From Schoenoplectus triqueter (taxonomy: Eukaryota; Streptophyta; Magnoliopsida; Poales; Cyperaceae), in NCBI GenBank assembly GCA_964058805.1, contig CAXKVV010001663.1:1-33876 (forward strand): 33,876 bases of DNA. Direction: 5' to 3'. The notes beneath the pieces were generated by a model that was given only the letters and a program-made list of their open reading frames with translations, was not told the DNA's origin and searched no databases. The stretch's first letter is position 1. Every line of letters starts with the position of its first letter. Made by a program: the position numbers and the translations under genes. Shown here in pieces: positions 10,916 to 21,104 of this stretch.

Positions 10916-11296
10916 CCACCCTTTTATCCCTACTAGTTGGTGTTGATTATTTCACATTACTTCGTTTACTTAATTTTAATTGTTTATACCTGGATGAATC
11001 ATAGAAACTAGCAAACAAACAGTAAGAGCCCTACCAGTCTTGATCTGTAATTAATTGAAGCATATTTAAATAGAACAAGCACGTCAACCGTATAAATAAC
11101 AAATATAAGATCCTCTCTTGTACAGAGAAATTAAAAAAAAAACAATTTCAAAAGTCAAAACGAAGTGAAGTACCTTGAGATTTGCTACATATTTATGGGT
11201 TGATAGTCCCAACAGATAATTTTTAATATATGTTAAACATTAACAATAATAAAGTGAAAAGAAGAATTGAAGTTTTTCCTCGACGGTTGGGCTCAT
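10916..11296. other. Unassigned intergenic DNA
   Basis: Nothing recognisable; AT-rich, no long open frame. Confidence 0.5.
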
Positions 11297-11405
11297 AAAT
11301 AACAAATCAATTTTGAAAAATATAAAATTTAATTTTCTAATATATTTTCATATGGAGGTTAGATTCAACGATTCAAATATGTCATATCTAATTTGAAATT
11401 AAAGA
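11297..11405. repeat. Fragment of the B foldback family
   Basis: The stretch with AAAAATATAAAATTTAATTT, then CTAATATATTTTCATATGGA, GGTTAGATTCAACG and a final TTGAAATTAAAGA follows the right half of element B2 (15075-15175) in the same order. Only one arm is present, so it is a truncated copy. Confidence 0.5.
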
Positions 11406-13537
11406 TTTGAGTTTGATGTACTGCCTCGCCGTACGTGACCAAACAACATGGTAAAATATTGAAGGGATCTAATTATCAATACAGATTTTATTATTCGTGT
11501 TTACTAAATTTTATTTCATATTGATAGCTCTATGGATCATTAAATGGAAGCGTATCAATTTGAACTGAGTTATTATTATTCAACTTTTGAAATGGATAGA
11601 ATATGTGGATTTCTTGGAAGGTGGGCCTACAGAATTCGACCCATATAATCCATCCCAATTTGAACAATAGCATTGAGAGCTCAATTCATTCATTGCTACC
11701 TCAAATTGTTTTCACAGAATAGTAACAAGTTTGAAGTATCCGAGTATGAAATCCAAAATGTCATACTCAAATAAGTCATAAAAGTAGCCTTTCAACGACA
11801 ACATGTCTGATCAACTAAAGGGCTAAAGGCACATAAGCCTTTATACTATTTTCTCACTGAGAGGCCTATGCATGTGAGATGCATGCACCGGGCTTCTTCA
11901 TTGGTTCTCATTCGAATTAATATAGAAACCATATATCATAATGGGCCATTCTTTTTTTCTACGGAGCCCATCCATCCCTCATTCTTTTTTTCTACTGCAC
12001 AACAGAAGGCCCAATTTCCCTTTTTCTTTTCTTTTTCCCCCCTTTTTTCCTTCATTCTTATTCCTTTTTTTTCCACATGGTTCTCTTTTATCTAACTAGA
12101 TAATGAATTTCGTTTTGTAGTGCAAAAAAAAATTGTTTCTATATTTATATATGTAGGTAATGCTTTTAATAGAAAATTTTCAAAAGAGAAGCTCTAGTTT
12201 TCTCTAGAAGTTTTATAAAATACTAGAAAAAGCGTGCGGCTTGCTCCAAGTTCCAGGGGAGGACATACACTCATCATTTGTACATGTGAATAATATAGCC
12301 TGGCATCATTCCTTTTGCATAACATAAAGTGCACAAAAAAGTAGATTTAGTACTCCAGCAATTTTGCAATGCACATGTGCAGAAACACTTATTATGCAAA
12401 TTCAATTGATTGCAGACTCATTTGCTAAGTATATGAAGAGAAATAATAAAGTAAATTCTTCAAAGCGAATTTAAAGCAGTAAAGCTACTACTTTTATTAG
12501 TTAATTTCTCGTTTTCATCTCTGTCTTATCATTTTTGACAAAGAGGCAACCAACTAAATGCTTCTCCCATGAAGAAAGGACAAAGGAAACTATAGCGGTA
12601 TGGCCCACGCGCTAACCTAAAAGGGGGTAAAGCTGATGCTAGGCACGAATGAAGCACAAAGGCAGCACTAATTAATTGGAGGCCATGTGAATTGCTGGTG
12701 GCGGGGTGGGATAGACATGTTTGTTAATGCCTCATTAGAGCAAACAAAAGACTGTACGAGCCACGTACACGGTTGACAGTCACATGCAAATATGCAATGC
12801 AACTTGCACGCATCTGCTTTTGCAAGTACATGCAAATATTGGGTAGATTTCACATTTCAGTCTTAATGGTAAGTAGACCAGAAGAAATGTTATACAGATT
12901 TTTCAAGTTTAAACATGTCAAACTTCTATATGATGTCTGTATGCATGCTATTGAAGGCAGTTGCACGGACTTTCTGTAGCCGTGATTTATGTTTTGGGAG
13001 GTACAACGGTCCCTTTTGCATTCGTACCTATTCTGATATAGACTTTTATGAAAGCATCAACTTGCAATACTAGCTTATTATTGAAGGATAGTTTAATTTC
13101 TTGACAACCAGAAATTGCATCTTTGGGCTTTTGGGCTCGCTGCTGATCCCAACTGGACCTCTGGCTCCGTACTGGTACAGATCAGGTACTGTATCAATTG
13201 CTTCTTCTGATCTTCTATGTTCTGAACTTTTTAAATAAGAACAAAATATAAAATGTATATAAAATATATCTTTCTTTTCAAAAGATTTCTAATCTAATTT
13301 CAGATCTTCCAGTACAATAAGTTTTTCAATTGAAGGAATATAAGATTGTTATGTGAATGCTTGGATTTCCATGGTACAGATATTGCATTTGTTTTGTTTC
13401 TGTTACAGCAACATGAATTTTGAAGTTATATGCGTTGAAAATAAACTACATGATCTCTCACACATTATGATTAAAAGTTGAATTCATTGTCCCAGAACAT
13501 TTTTGAGAAAAATCAATAAATTTTCTGAAAAATAGAA
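11406..13537. other. Intergenic DNA without a supported gene
   Basis: Short open frames here (for example 11868-12095) translate to low-complexity Phe/Ser-rich text over a pyrimidine-rich tract at about 11945-12080 and are not believed. A group of CATGCA (RY) motifs with a small hairpin lies at 12780-12840. No tRNA, rRNA or miRNA stem known to me was seen. Confidence 0.5.
12780..12840. repeat. Small hairpin with CATGCA (RY) motifs
   Basis: ACATGCAAATAT occurs at about 12781 and again at about 12828. Between them ACTTGCA and TGCAAGT can pair as a stem. CATGCA is the core RY/Sph motif bound by B3 transcription factors, but no gene start is near, so a regulatory role is only a possibility. Confidence 0.35.
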
Positions 13538-13958
13538 ACATCCAGGTTGTTATTATTTTATTATTATTTTTATTTAAAATTGGGTCACATTTTTTTATCC
13601 AACCCAATCGAGTCATGGATCGACATGACCCAACTGATATAAAGTAAATGAACATTTATTAATTATTATTTTATTTATTTTAAGTTTAATGTCAGTTAAT
13701 ATATAATTAGTATTAATTAGTTTATATATAAGCTTTTAATTAGTATTAAATCACAAAATAAATTCAATCAAACACAATTAAATGAATTGTGTTGGTTCAA
13801 AAATTGACTCATACTCAATTTGATTCAAGACTGAAAAAAAAATTATGAATCCATATCCAATTCATTTAATCTCGAAACATTTTGAGTTGGGACGGATCGG
13901 GTTGACACATTGGGTTGAGTTGACATAGCGGGTTCGGGTCAAAAAATAGCATCCTAAG
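13538..13958. mobile_element. Fragment of a hAT-like element with GGGTTGAC-type text
   Basis: The right end, read on the minus strand, is TTAGGATGCTATTTTTTGAC followed by CCGAACCCGC, the style of terminus common among plant hAT non-autonomous elements. The left side begins with GGGTCAC and ATCCAACCCAATC text of the same kind, but its terminus is missing. Probably truncated on the left. Confidence 0.4.
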
Positions 13959-14157
13959 CTAACAGTGAGAGGTAGAAAAAGAAAAACAACAAAAATCCAT
14001 GTCTCACCATTTCTCTTAATTCCCGGTGATTGCATACAAAAATTGAAGTTAGTGACAATATTTCAAGATTATTCCTGGCGTTTATCGTTCTACTACTGTT
14101 TCTTAGTTACTGCTCCGAGTCCAGTTTTGAAGTCTGTAAAATTGACGTACTACATAT

Positions 14158-14541
14158 TAGTGGTTTGCTAAAACCCGCCGGGTACAATCCGTATCCGGTA
14201 CCCGCGGTATCCGTATCTGTGTCCGGGTATAGGCGGGTAAACAAGTACGGGTTTGAGAAGGGCCGGTCATATTTTTTTTGGAAAAAACCCGTTGTACCCG
14301 CCGATCTGTGAAATTCAAATTTCAAAAATTCCCCCCCCAGTTCGCATCAAATCAATACCCGTACCCGCCGAAAAAAAATAAAAATAGAAAACAGAAAAAG
14401 AAAAAAATACCCGCGTACCCGTACCCGTGGTACCCGAGACGGGCATGGATATGAAACGGGTAGCGTGCCCGTACCCGTCTACCCGCCGCCTGCCGTAGTC
14501 ATACCCGACCCATGTCTGCGGTACCCGTTAGCAAACCACTA
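14158..14541. mobile_element. hAT-type MITE rich in ACCCG motifs
   Basis: Ends TAGTGGTTTGCTAA (left) and the inverse TTAGCAAACCACTA (right) form a 14-bp terminal inverted repeat. Flanks CTACATAT (14150-14157) and CTCCATAT (14542-14549) are an 8-bp target duplication with one mismatch, as expected for hAT. The interior is a chain of ACCCGT/ACCCGC and CGGGTA motifs in both orientations, much richer in G+C than the surroundings. Open frames over it are by-products of this repeat. Confidence 0.85.
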
Positions 14542-14827
14542 CTCCATATGTGTTCCTAATAATCGTCGATGAATCTCCTGTTATTAAAATTTGAGCTAGC
14601 TGGAATAGATTTTAGAATGAGAAGTTTGGACAATCAAAATATATAACAGGACAGAGTAATGGTTGCATGCATGTGGGAAGCATAATGGCTTGCAGGAGAC
14701 AATGTACGTTTCATATTATTTATCCTCCAAAATACAAATAATAAATCTATCTTAGCCAACATCATAGAATGGAAACCATATGCACCTAAGTAATCTATGA
14801 ATATAATATAATATATATATATATATA

Positions 14828-15226
14828 TAGTCCGACTATGGTGCTTTGTAAAGCACACAGGCGTTGTGTGCTTTGCGTTCTATTTTTAATTTCAAGTCAA
14901 AAGTAATCGATGTTCAATCTAATCTTCATATAAAAATCTATTAGTAAACCAAATTTTATATTTTAGAATTTTTTTGTTATTTTTTTCTGATGGAGAGAAA
15001 AATGACTTGATCTGAGAATTCCGGTTCATCCAAAAATGATGGTTTTTCCGTATCTAAAAAAATAGCAAATAAATTTCAAAAAAAATATAAAATTTGGTTT
15101 ACTAATATATTTTGATATGGAGATTAGATTGAACAGTTTGGATCAATTATTTTTGACTTAAAATTAAAAATAAAGCACAAAACACACAATGTTTTTATAT
15201 TTTACAAAACACCATAGCCTAATTCT
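14828..15226. mobile_element. Foldback MITE, B family copy 2
   Basis: Left end TAGTCCGACTATGGTGCTTT and right end with CCATAGCCTAATTCTA are mutual inverses over about 50 bases with mismatches, and inner arms pair through AAATTTTATATTTTAGAATT and its complement. Internal GATCTGAGAATTCCGGTTC followed by ATCCAAAAATGATGG matches the loop of B1 in order. TA repeats flank both sides. More diverged between arms than B1, so probably older. Confidence 0.7.
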
Positions 15227-17195
15227 ATATATATATTATGCTTTTCGGGGTACATCAATATTATCATAGGCCAGCGTGATATGGGGCCCAATTTAAAATG
15301 GGATTGGTTTTTATATTTCTCCCTAGTGTGCAAGACCATATATATATATACATTATATTCCTTCCTGTTAAGATAACACACCGTGCTATGTGCGCATGTA
15401 ATTAATTCCCTTTTATTATTTTTTTTGTTACTGACAATTTCGACCAAGACAAGATCTTTTTACATCAATCATAGAATTCTGACATCTTGCAATTTGTAAT
15501 TACGTGAACTGTCGATATTAATTAATCAGTTCAAGTTGAATATCAATTTCAATAGCTAGTTATTGTTGATACAAAAAATGCACAACAAGTCTATACAGAC
15601 TTGAGCATGATTTCAATATCTAGTAAGTACTGGCCTACGCAAGGGTCACAAGTCTAGTAAGATGGCACCAACCCATCATTTTTCTTTCCTAAATTACAAC
15701 TAGTATGTGATCAACTTGTTCAAGTTGAACATGATTTCAATATATATACTTAGTTTTTACTCAACTGTTGCGAACAAACAATTAGTGCCTAAATTCATGC
15801 ATGTAAAGATCAAGTTGGCTCAAGTAGGTTTAGATGTACACGCATGTAGCTAAGTATAAGCAGCTACTTTTGGATGCGCAATCCTTTATGTAAATGATAA
15901 TATTGTTTGTGGTCCTTTCTCAAATATTAAAAGAAAAAAATGTTTTCGATGTCTTGCTGTTATTACTCAACTTGTTAGCCTATAGGAAATAAGAAAATAT
16001 ATAGCTAGCTAGCTAGGCTAGGAAGGCTGTTTGTTAGTGGTCCATCAATTCGACAGTTCCAAGTACCAGAAATAAACTGGAGGTGGCAAAATAAGCCTAC
16101 AAAAGAAGACTAATTAGGTTATACAGTACAATAAGCTTCAATGAGTTATTGGTTTATTACAAGAAAACCTGGTAGGTAATCACACTATAAATCTTCTATT
16201 AGGTTACAAGAAGACCAGTACTAGCTAGGAGCCTAGGAGCAGCATTAATAATTAATTATATTAAATTAGTATATATTCTTCAAAAGAAACAATATGCCAT
16301 CTTTTTTATGTCACTGAAATGTCAATAGGTACATAACAGTTAAAGAAGTTTGTTTCAACGATATCGTGTGAATTTAGCTAATAATACGGTTCATTTGCAT
16401 GGGAACGCATGTCTGTCAAATATGCTGCATTATATAGATATATCATACATGTATGTATGTGTGACTTGGCATATATGCAGAATGTGAAACTTGTTACAAT
16501 GCTGGGGAATGGGGATGGTTATCAACTTATCATGAGTGCCTTAGTTTAGGATTATAATTCTCTGTTGCACAGTACCATGCAGTGTAAGACGTGATCAATT
16601 GAATCACTTTAGCATTCAAACTAATATAAATCACACGGTGATCTAACAGACCACGTGCCATATAGCAAAGATAAAGATTCCTTAGTTTATATTTATTGTA
16701 GTACAAGAGAAAAAGGCAGAAAAGCAGGGGGAAAGGCTCGGCCCATTTGGCCCTTAAATTAAACTTATATCAGGTAGCAGGATATATCATGGCCAGTTAT
16801 ACATTACCTTTTGCATCCATTTCTTTTCTCTCTTCTTTTCCGAAGATAAGATTTTCAATATTTATTTATTTTTTCCTTCCTAAGATAAGTTTTTCAAGGA
16901 CTACAACAAAACTAAAGCAAGTCAGCCGACCATGCAAGTACGTGATCTAAAATACTGAATTGATCTTTAATTCGTACTTGAAACATATATAGAACAGCTT
17001 TATATATATGTGCACTTTTATTTAAATTAAATTTCTGTCAGTAGCTAAATTTTATTTTATCCTCTCCCCTATTAATACCTCGCTGCACCTACATTTATAC
17101 AGGAAAAAAAATTGTCACTTGCATATTCTCACAAGTTTACCTAGCCTTTCTGGTATAGGGTTAATCAATTTTTATCCACATAACACTCGATCAAC

Positions 17196-17222
17196 ATATA
17201 TATATATATATATATATATATG
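17196..17222. repeat. TA microsatellite
   Basis: About 13 uninterrupted TA units. Confidence 0.9.
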
Positions 17223-17735
17223 AGAACAAACATATTTTCTTTTGTGTTTAATTATTCAAGCATTGAAGATTTTTACGTTTTGAATTAAGACTATTGATTA
17301 TTATATAAAAGAAAATGAGAAAGTACTAATGGTATAAAAAAAATGAAGGGAATAGCTAGACACATGCTTGCCTTTACTTCTCTCATGCTGATAATAACAT
17401 CTTAGCCTATCGTACTAGTGATGGTTCTCAATTTTTGCAAGAACTTTGTATTTTTCCTCCATAGATATTTGAATAATATTAAAGCACTGTTCATTGCTAT
17501 TATTTAGAAGTATGTTCATGCGGAAAAGGTGTTCTTTTATGGAAACATGAAAGTGGATACTGGAAGCTCATAACTTATAGAAACAAATTGTTTTATTTTT
17601 TGTCGATATAATTTTATAAATTTGTGATGTCCAATGAACTCCACGGGGGTCAAAGCTGAACACTGGTGTCTCTCTCGGTGGAATTGAGCGGGCCAAGCAG
17701 AACATTGATGCCCCTATCGAATTTTATCTTAAAAA

Positions 17736-18383
17736 GCCAACCCATATCCCACTTCTCTTAACTGACTCTCACCATGAGCAAGCATCACTCGTCTCGCTAC
17801 CTTTCCAATATGGAGCCAGTTAAACAGTAGTCAGCACTAAAGGAAAACATCCAAATAATATACTGGTCTTCTTCCGCAAGCCTTCGTCGGTGTCTTTCAT
17901 GATTTTTCATAAAATCTTTTACGCACTCAGCCCTTACCGCTTATACAAAACTTGTGAAGTGAATACCTAGTAATTGGAACTCTTACAATGCTTATGATTA
18001 AAAAGCTTAACATCTACTTACTATACTTTCTTTTATGGTAGCATTCTATACTTACTATGTGCACTCTCCATTTAACCCCCCCCCCCCCCCCCGGTATTTG
18101 AGGCGTTCAGAATCTAAAATCATGGTATTCTCAATGTTTACCAAAGGACGCGTTTATTTTTCTTAAATGAACATAATTTTGAAGAAAAACAAATCTTCTA
18201 CTGACAATCCTGTACTGATACTGAGCGTATATGAAAAAAAAAACATTAAAATAAGCCTATTTGGACCTTTATGGAAATGGTCCATGCCTCCATAGTGAAC
18301 AGGCCTAAACAGTACTGCACAAAATAAGATGGTACCAGCGATTCACTGTTGCTCCTGGCGGCTGGGGTGGGATATGGGTTGGC
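17736..18383. repeat. 17-bp exact inverted repeat enclosing ~614 bp
   Basis: GCCAACCCATATCCCAC at 17736-17752 is exactly inverse to 18367-18383. Sequence just inside each copy (CCATGAGCAAGC versus the inverse CCAGGAGCAAC) shows weaker resemblance. The enclosed DNA has a C17 run and no open frame. Confidence 0.6.
18076..18092. repeat. Poly-C run of 17
   Basis: Uninterrupted C17 followed by GG, in otherwise AT-rich DNA. Confidence 0.9.
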
Positions 18384-19262
18384 ACTGACACAATATACTG
18401 TCTCTCATCTTGCATTTTGGATGCTTTTGGTTTCAAAAGAAATGTGGCCTACCTCGCCTTGTGCCAATAAATCCACTCCATGAGAAGGGTTGGCGGTTTG
18501 CTGTTGCACCAAGACTGGTGCCTTTATATATAAATAACATACTGTCAAGTGTACGCACTGATTTCTTCAAAATTTAAAATCAGAACTCAATGGCAGAAGC
18601 TGTGATGTTTGATTTATATCCTCACTGAATTCTAAAGGGGCAGAACAGAGAGATATAATAAATTTGCAAAATTTTGTGATGTTTCTTTGGAAAAGGTAGA
18701 GAAATCACTGATCACAGAAAAACTTCCAGCAAAGAACTGAAAGTAACTTTTTTTATGATTCTATCTCCCTGTCTGTGACATGGGTGCATTAATTTTTTTC
18801 TGTCCGAATCAGGTCCTGTTTTCTATGCTCCTCATCTACCAACATACAATATGCTACACATCTCATAGGCCAATCTCAAAGAATAATTAATCAATAATAA
18901 ATATGCTTGTTGCTTTCCGCCCCAAAATTTGCTGAGGGCTGACCACTGTGACAAAGGAACAGGAAAATCACTATTGTAGATGGCTAGATGCAGTGTTTCT
19001 CATCACAATGCTAAGTTAATAAAGTGCCATGTAAAATGTAACTGTAAGACATACCAATATTTCAAAATTCTTTCCTAAATTACAATCCTTCTTTACGTAC
19101 TGGATTAATCATACAATGCCTTGTGAAATAGCACCAAAATTGGAGAGGCAAACAACTTTGCCCAATTTCTTAGTACTGAAATTATAAAAAATAAAAAATG
19201 GCATATGTTCTTATAAATGCAAATAAATCAGCACTGGTCCTCCAACCAATATGATTTCACAA

Positions 19263-20906
19263 TTATCGTCCAATATCAGTCGCTGAGATATCGATCAAAG
19301 GCTCGTAACACTCATCTCTCTTCTCACATCGTGTGTCATCATTTGTGTCAATTTCATTCCCTACTTGCCCTTCCTCTATGTCCTTTATCACAGAGCCAAG
19401 TGATGCAAGTAACTGAGCACGATGAGCCTGAGCTATCCAATCCGTACTTCCAACAACATACAACATTAGACCGGCACAGCAAGCTTGAGCTGCCAGTAGG
19501 CCCATCCATAAACCACAAAATCCGAAATTCAACTCAAAAGCTAGAACTATTGCCACCGGAAATCCCACAATGTAAAATGCTCCAAGATTGACATGTGCTG
19601 CATGTGCAGGTCTAGCACTTCCCCGTAGAACACCACATCCAACGGTCTGAGGACAGTTGCCGAGCTCACATAAGCCGATGATCGGTAATGCAGCTGCCGT
19701 CAGCCGTTGAATTTGTGTGTCATTAGTAAAAAACCCAGCCCATATATTTCTCATTGAAAAGGCAAATCCCATGGCACAAAGGCCCATTATTACAGATATA
19801 GAGATGGAAACAACAGCAGCTGCTCGGGCGTGAAACGGACGGTTGGCACCCAATTCATTCCCGACCCGAGCCGAGACTCCAAAACCAAGTGAAGAGGGGA
19901 ATACATATAATAACGAGGTTGTTTGGATCAATACTCCCATAGACGCCACTGCAGATTTTGGGTCAGGTAAGAGCCCACACATAAGGATGATCAGTTCATA
20001 CCACCACCATTCGAGACAGACAGATACACAGCTGGGGAAGGCAAGACGAGCAAGCGGGGCCCACTCTATTAGAGATTCCTTAGTCGGGCCGAGGCGTATT
20101 GCAGGATCATCACGTACATATAGAAGAAGCAATAAGAGGAGTAGTAAATTCGAGGCCGAGGCAGCGGCTGCAACTCCAGTGGGTCCCAACCCAAAATGGT
20201 TGACTAATAGAAAATTTGCCAGGAGATGAAAAATGACTGCAAAGGCTGCAGCTAGTGTGAGAGGAAATGTTATACCCTGTGACCTGAGATAGATACGTAT
20301 TGGATGTATCAGAGAAAAAGAGAACAAGTCTGGCAGGGAAAAAATAAGGTACTTTTGTGCAAGACGGGTTATCTCTGGATCTTGCCCAAAAAAAATAAGA
20401 ATGGGACACATATTGAGCCATAGTACGGTAATTGGCAGAGATGAACAGAGAAGAAAGAGCACTGATCGGTGAAGTGTGAGAGATAACAATTTCGGATTGT
20501 TCGCACCAAATGATTGTGAACAGAGAGGCTCCATACCAAGAGAGAGACCACTCAAAACCGAGTATCCAGTAATGTTAGCAAAGGCTATTGCTAATGAGCC
20601 GGCAGCCAAGGCAAGGTCACCGAGGGAGCCAAGAAATAGCATTGAGATGGCAGAACGGGAGTAGAATAACAAAGCAGTTAATGCGATGGGGAATGAGAGA
20701 CCAAACACTGAAATGGCTTCACGGGACAAATCAGAAACGTTGAAGAGTTGTTGTTTGATTGGCGAATTGTTGGCATAGGGTTTGCTCGGGACAATGAAAT
20801 ACATGTCCTGGGACTGAATTTGAGGTTTTGTTTGGTTTTGTTGATTTTGCAGCGACGAGCTGGGGTGAGCCATGGTTGGTTCACATGTTGAGGTGCTGGT
20901 ACACAT
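19263..20906 (-). CDS. MATE efflux transporter, DETOXIFICATION 48/49-like
   Basis: Single-exon gene for a 547-residue protein, the normal size of this plant clade. A hydrophilic N-terminus (1-60, Gln/Ser-rich) precedes 12 predicted membrane helices (about 65 to 488) and a hydrophilic tail. Family marks: GMEPLCSQSFGA (124-135), CLEWWWYE (297-304), RVGNELGANRP (347-357) and GCGVLRGSARP (423-433). MATE proteins export organic cations or metabolites using a proton or sodium gradient. The CGLLPDPKSAVASMG stretch resembles the DTX48/49 type (DTX48 is also ADS1/BCD1) more than DTX50/51. Substrate and membrane are not shown by sequence; relatives act in endomembranes or the plasma membrane and affect hormone, iron or defence status. 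Start: the ATG at 20906 is the first in frame, but Met12 (MAHP) could also serve. Stop is TAA at 19263-19265. Lack of introns is usual for this clade. Confidence 0.93.
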   Translation of the reverse strand: MCTSTSTCEPTMAHPSSSLQNQQNQTKPQIQSQDMYFIVPSKPYANNSPIKQQLFNVSDLSREAISVFGLSFPIALTALLFYSRSAISMLFLGSLGDLALAAGSLAIAFANITGYSVLSGLSLGMEPLCSQSFGANNPKLLSLTLHRSVLFLLCSSLPITVLWLNMCPILIFFGQDPEITRLAQKYLIFSLPDLFSFSLIHPIRIYLRSQGITFPLTLAAAFAVIFHLLANFLLVNHFGLGPTGVAAAASASNLLLLLLLLLYVRDDPAIRLGPTKESLIEWAPLARLAFPSCVSVCLEWWWYELIILMCGLLPDPKSAVASMGVLIQTTSLLYVFPSSLGFGVSARVGNELGANRPFHARAAAVVSISISVIMGLCAMGFAFSMRNIWAGFFTNDTQIQRLTAAALPIIGLCELGNCPQTVGCGVLRGSARPAHAAHVNLGAFYIVGFPVAIVLAFELNFGFCGLWMGLLAAQACCAGLMLYVVGSTDWIAQAHRAQLLASLGSVIKDIEEGQVGNEIDTNDDTRCEKRDECYEPLIDISATDIGR

Positions 20907-21095
20907 GCTGTGGTTGTAAGAATCAGAGTATACTCTGGTTTTTGTGCTCTGTTCTGGAGATAAGAGGTCTTTGCTATCTATTGTGTTAGTGAGAGAATGG
21001 GAGAAAAGGGGAGAGAGAGGGAGGGAGAAGGGGGGAGGGGGCAGAAAGGGTTACTAGAAAAGCAGGAGAGTTGGAGGATGGAGGAGGATGGCGCA
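20907..21095 (-). promoter_or_regulatory. CT-rich 5' leader of the MATE gene
   Basis: On the coding strand the region 20990-21045 is almost purely pyrimidine (long CTCTCC / CCCTCC runs). Such pyrimidine patches are typical of plant core promoters and leaders. The likely leader is about 150-160 bases long. Confidence 0.55.
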
Positions 21096-21104
21096 ATTAA
21101 ATAG
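21096..21104 (-). promoter_or_regulatory. TATA-like box of the MATE gene
   Basis: CTATTTAAT on the minus strand, 190 bases upstream of the ATG. It is the only TATA-like word close to the pyrimidine-rich leader. A start site about 30 bases downstream (near 21065) is inferred. Confidence 0.45.

Larger units (their letters stand above)
15227..19262. other. Long intergenic stretch without a supported gene
   Basis: About 4 kb with no coding region I can defend. Contents: TA microsatellites (about 15340-15351 and 17196-17222), a run of 17 C at 18076-18092, and an exact 17-bp inverted repeat pairing 17736-17752 with 18367-18383. The last few hundred bases include the 3' untranslated region of the MATE gene, which is transcribed leftward; no canonical polyadenylation signal was found. 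Confidence 0.55.

Noticed and set aside
11868..12095. 75-codon Phe-rich open frame
   Set aside because: Produced by a pyrimidine-rich tract; no domain or gene context.
12680..12715. Resemblance of GGCGGGGTGGGATA text to that at about 18356-18373
   Set aside because: Shared words are short and gapped, with no extension on either side; not enough to call a repeat family.
14030..14325. Overlapping open frames on both strands (93 and 72 codons)
   Set aside because: They lie across the ACCCG-repeat hAT MITE; repeat composition removes stops without implying a protein.
19217..20664. Plus-strand and alternate-frame open frames over the MATE gene
   Set aside because: They are shadows of the 547-codon minus-strand gene and contain no family motif.
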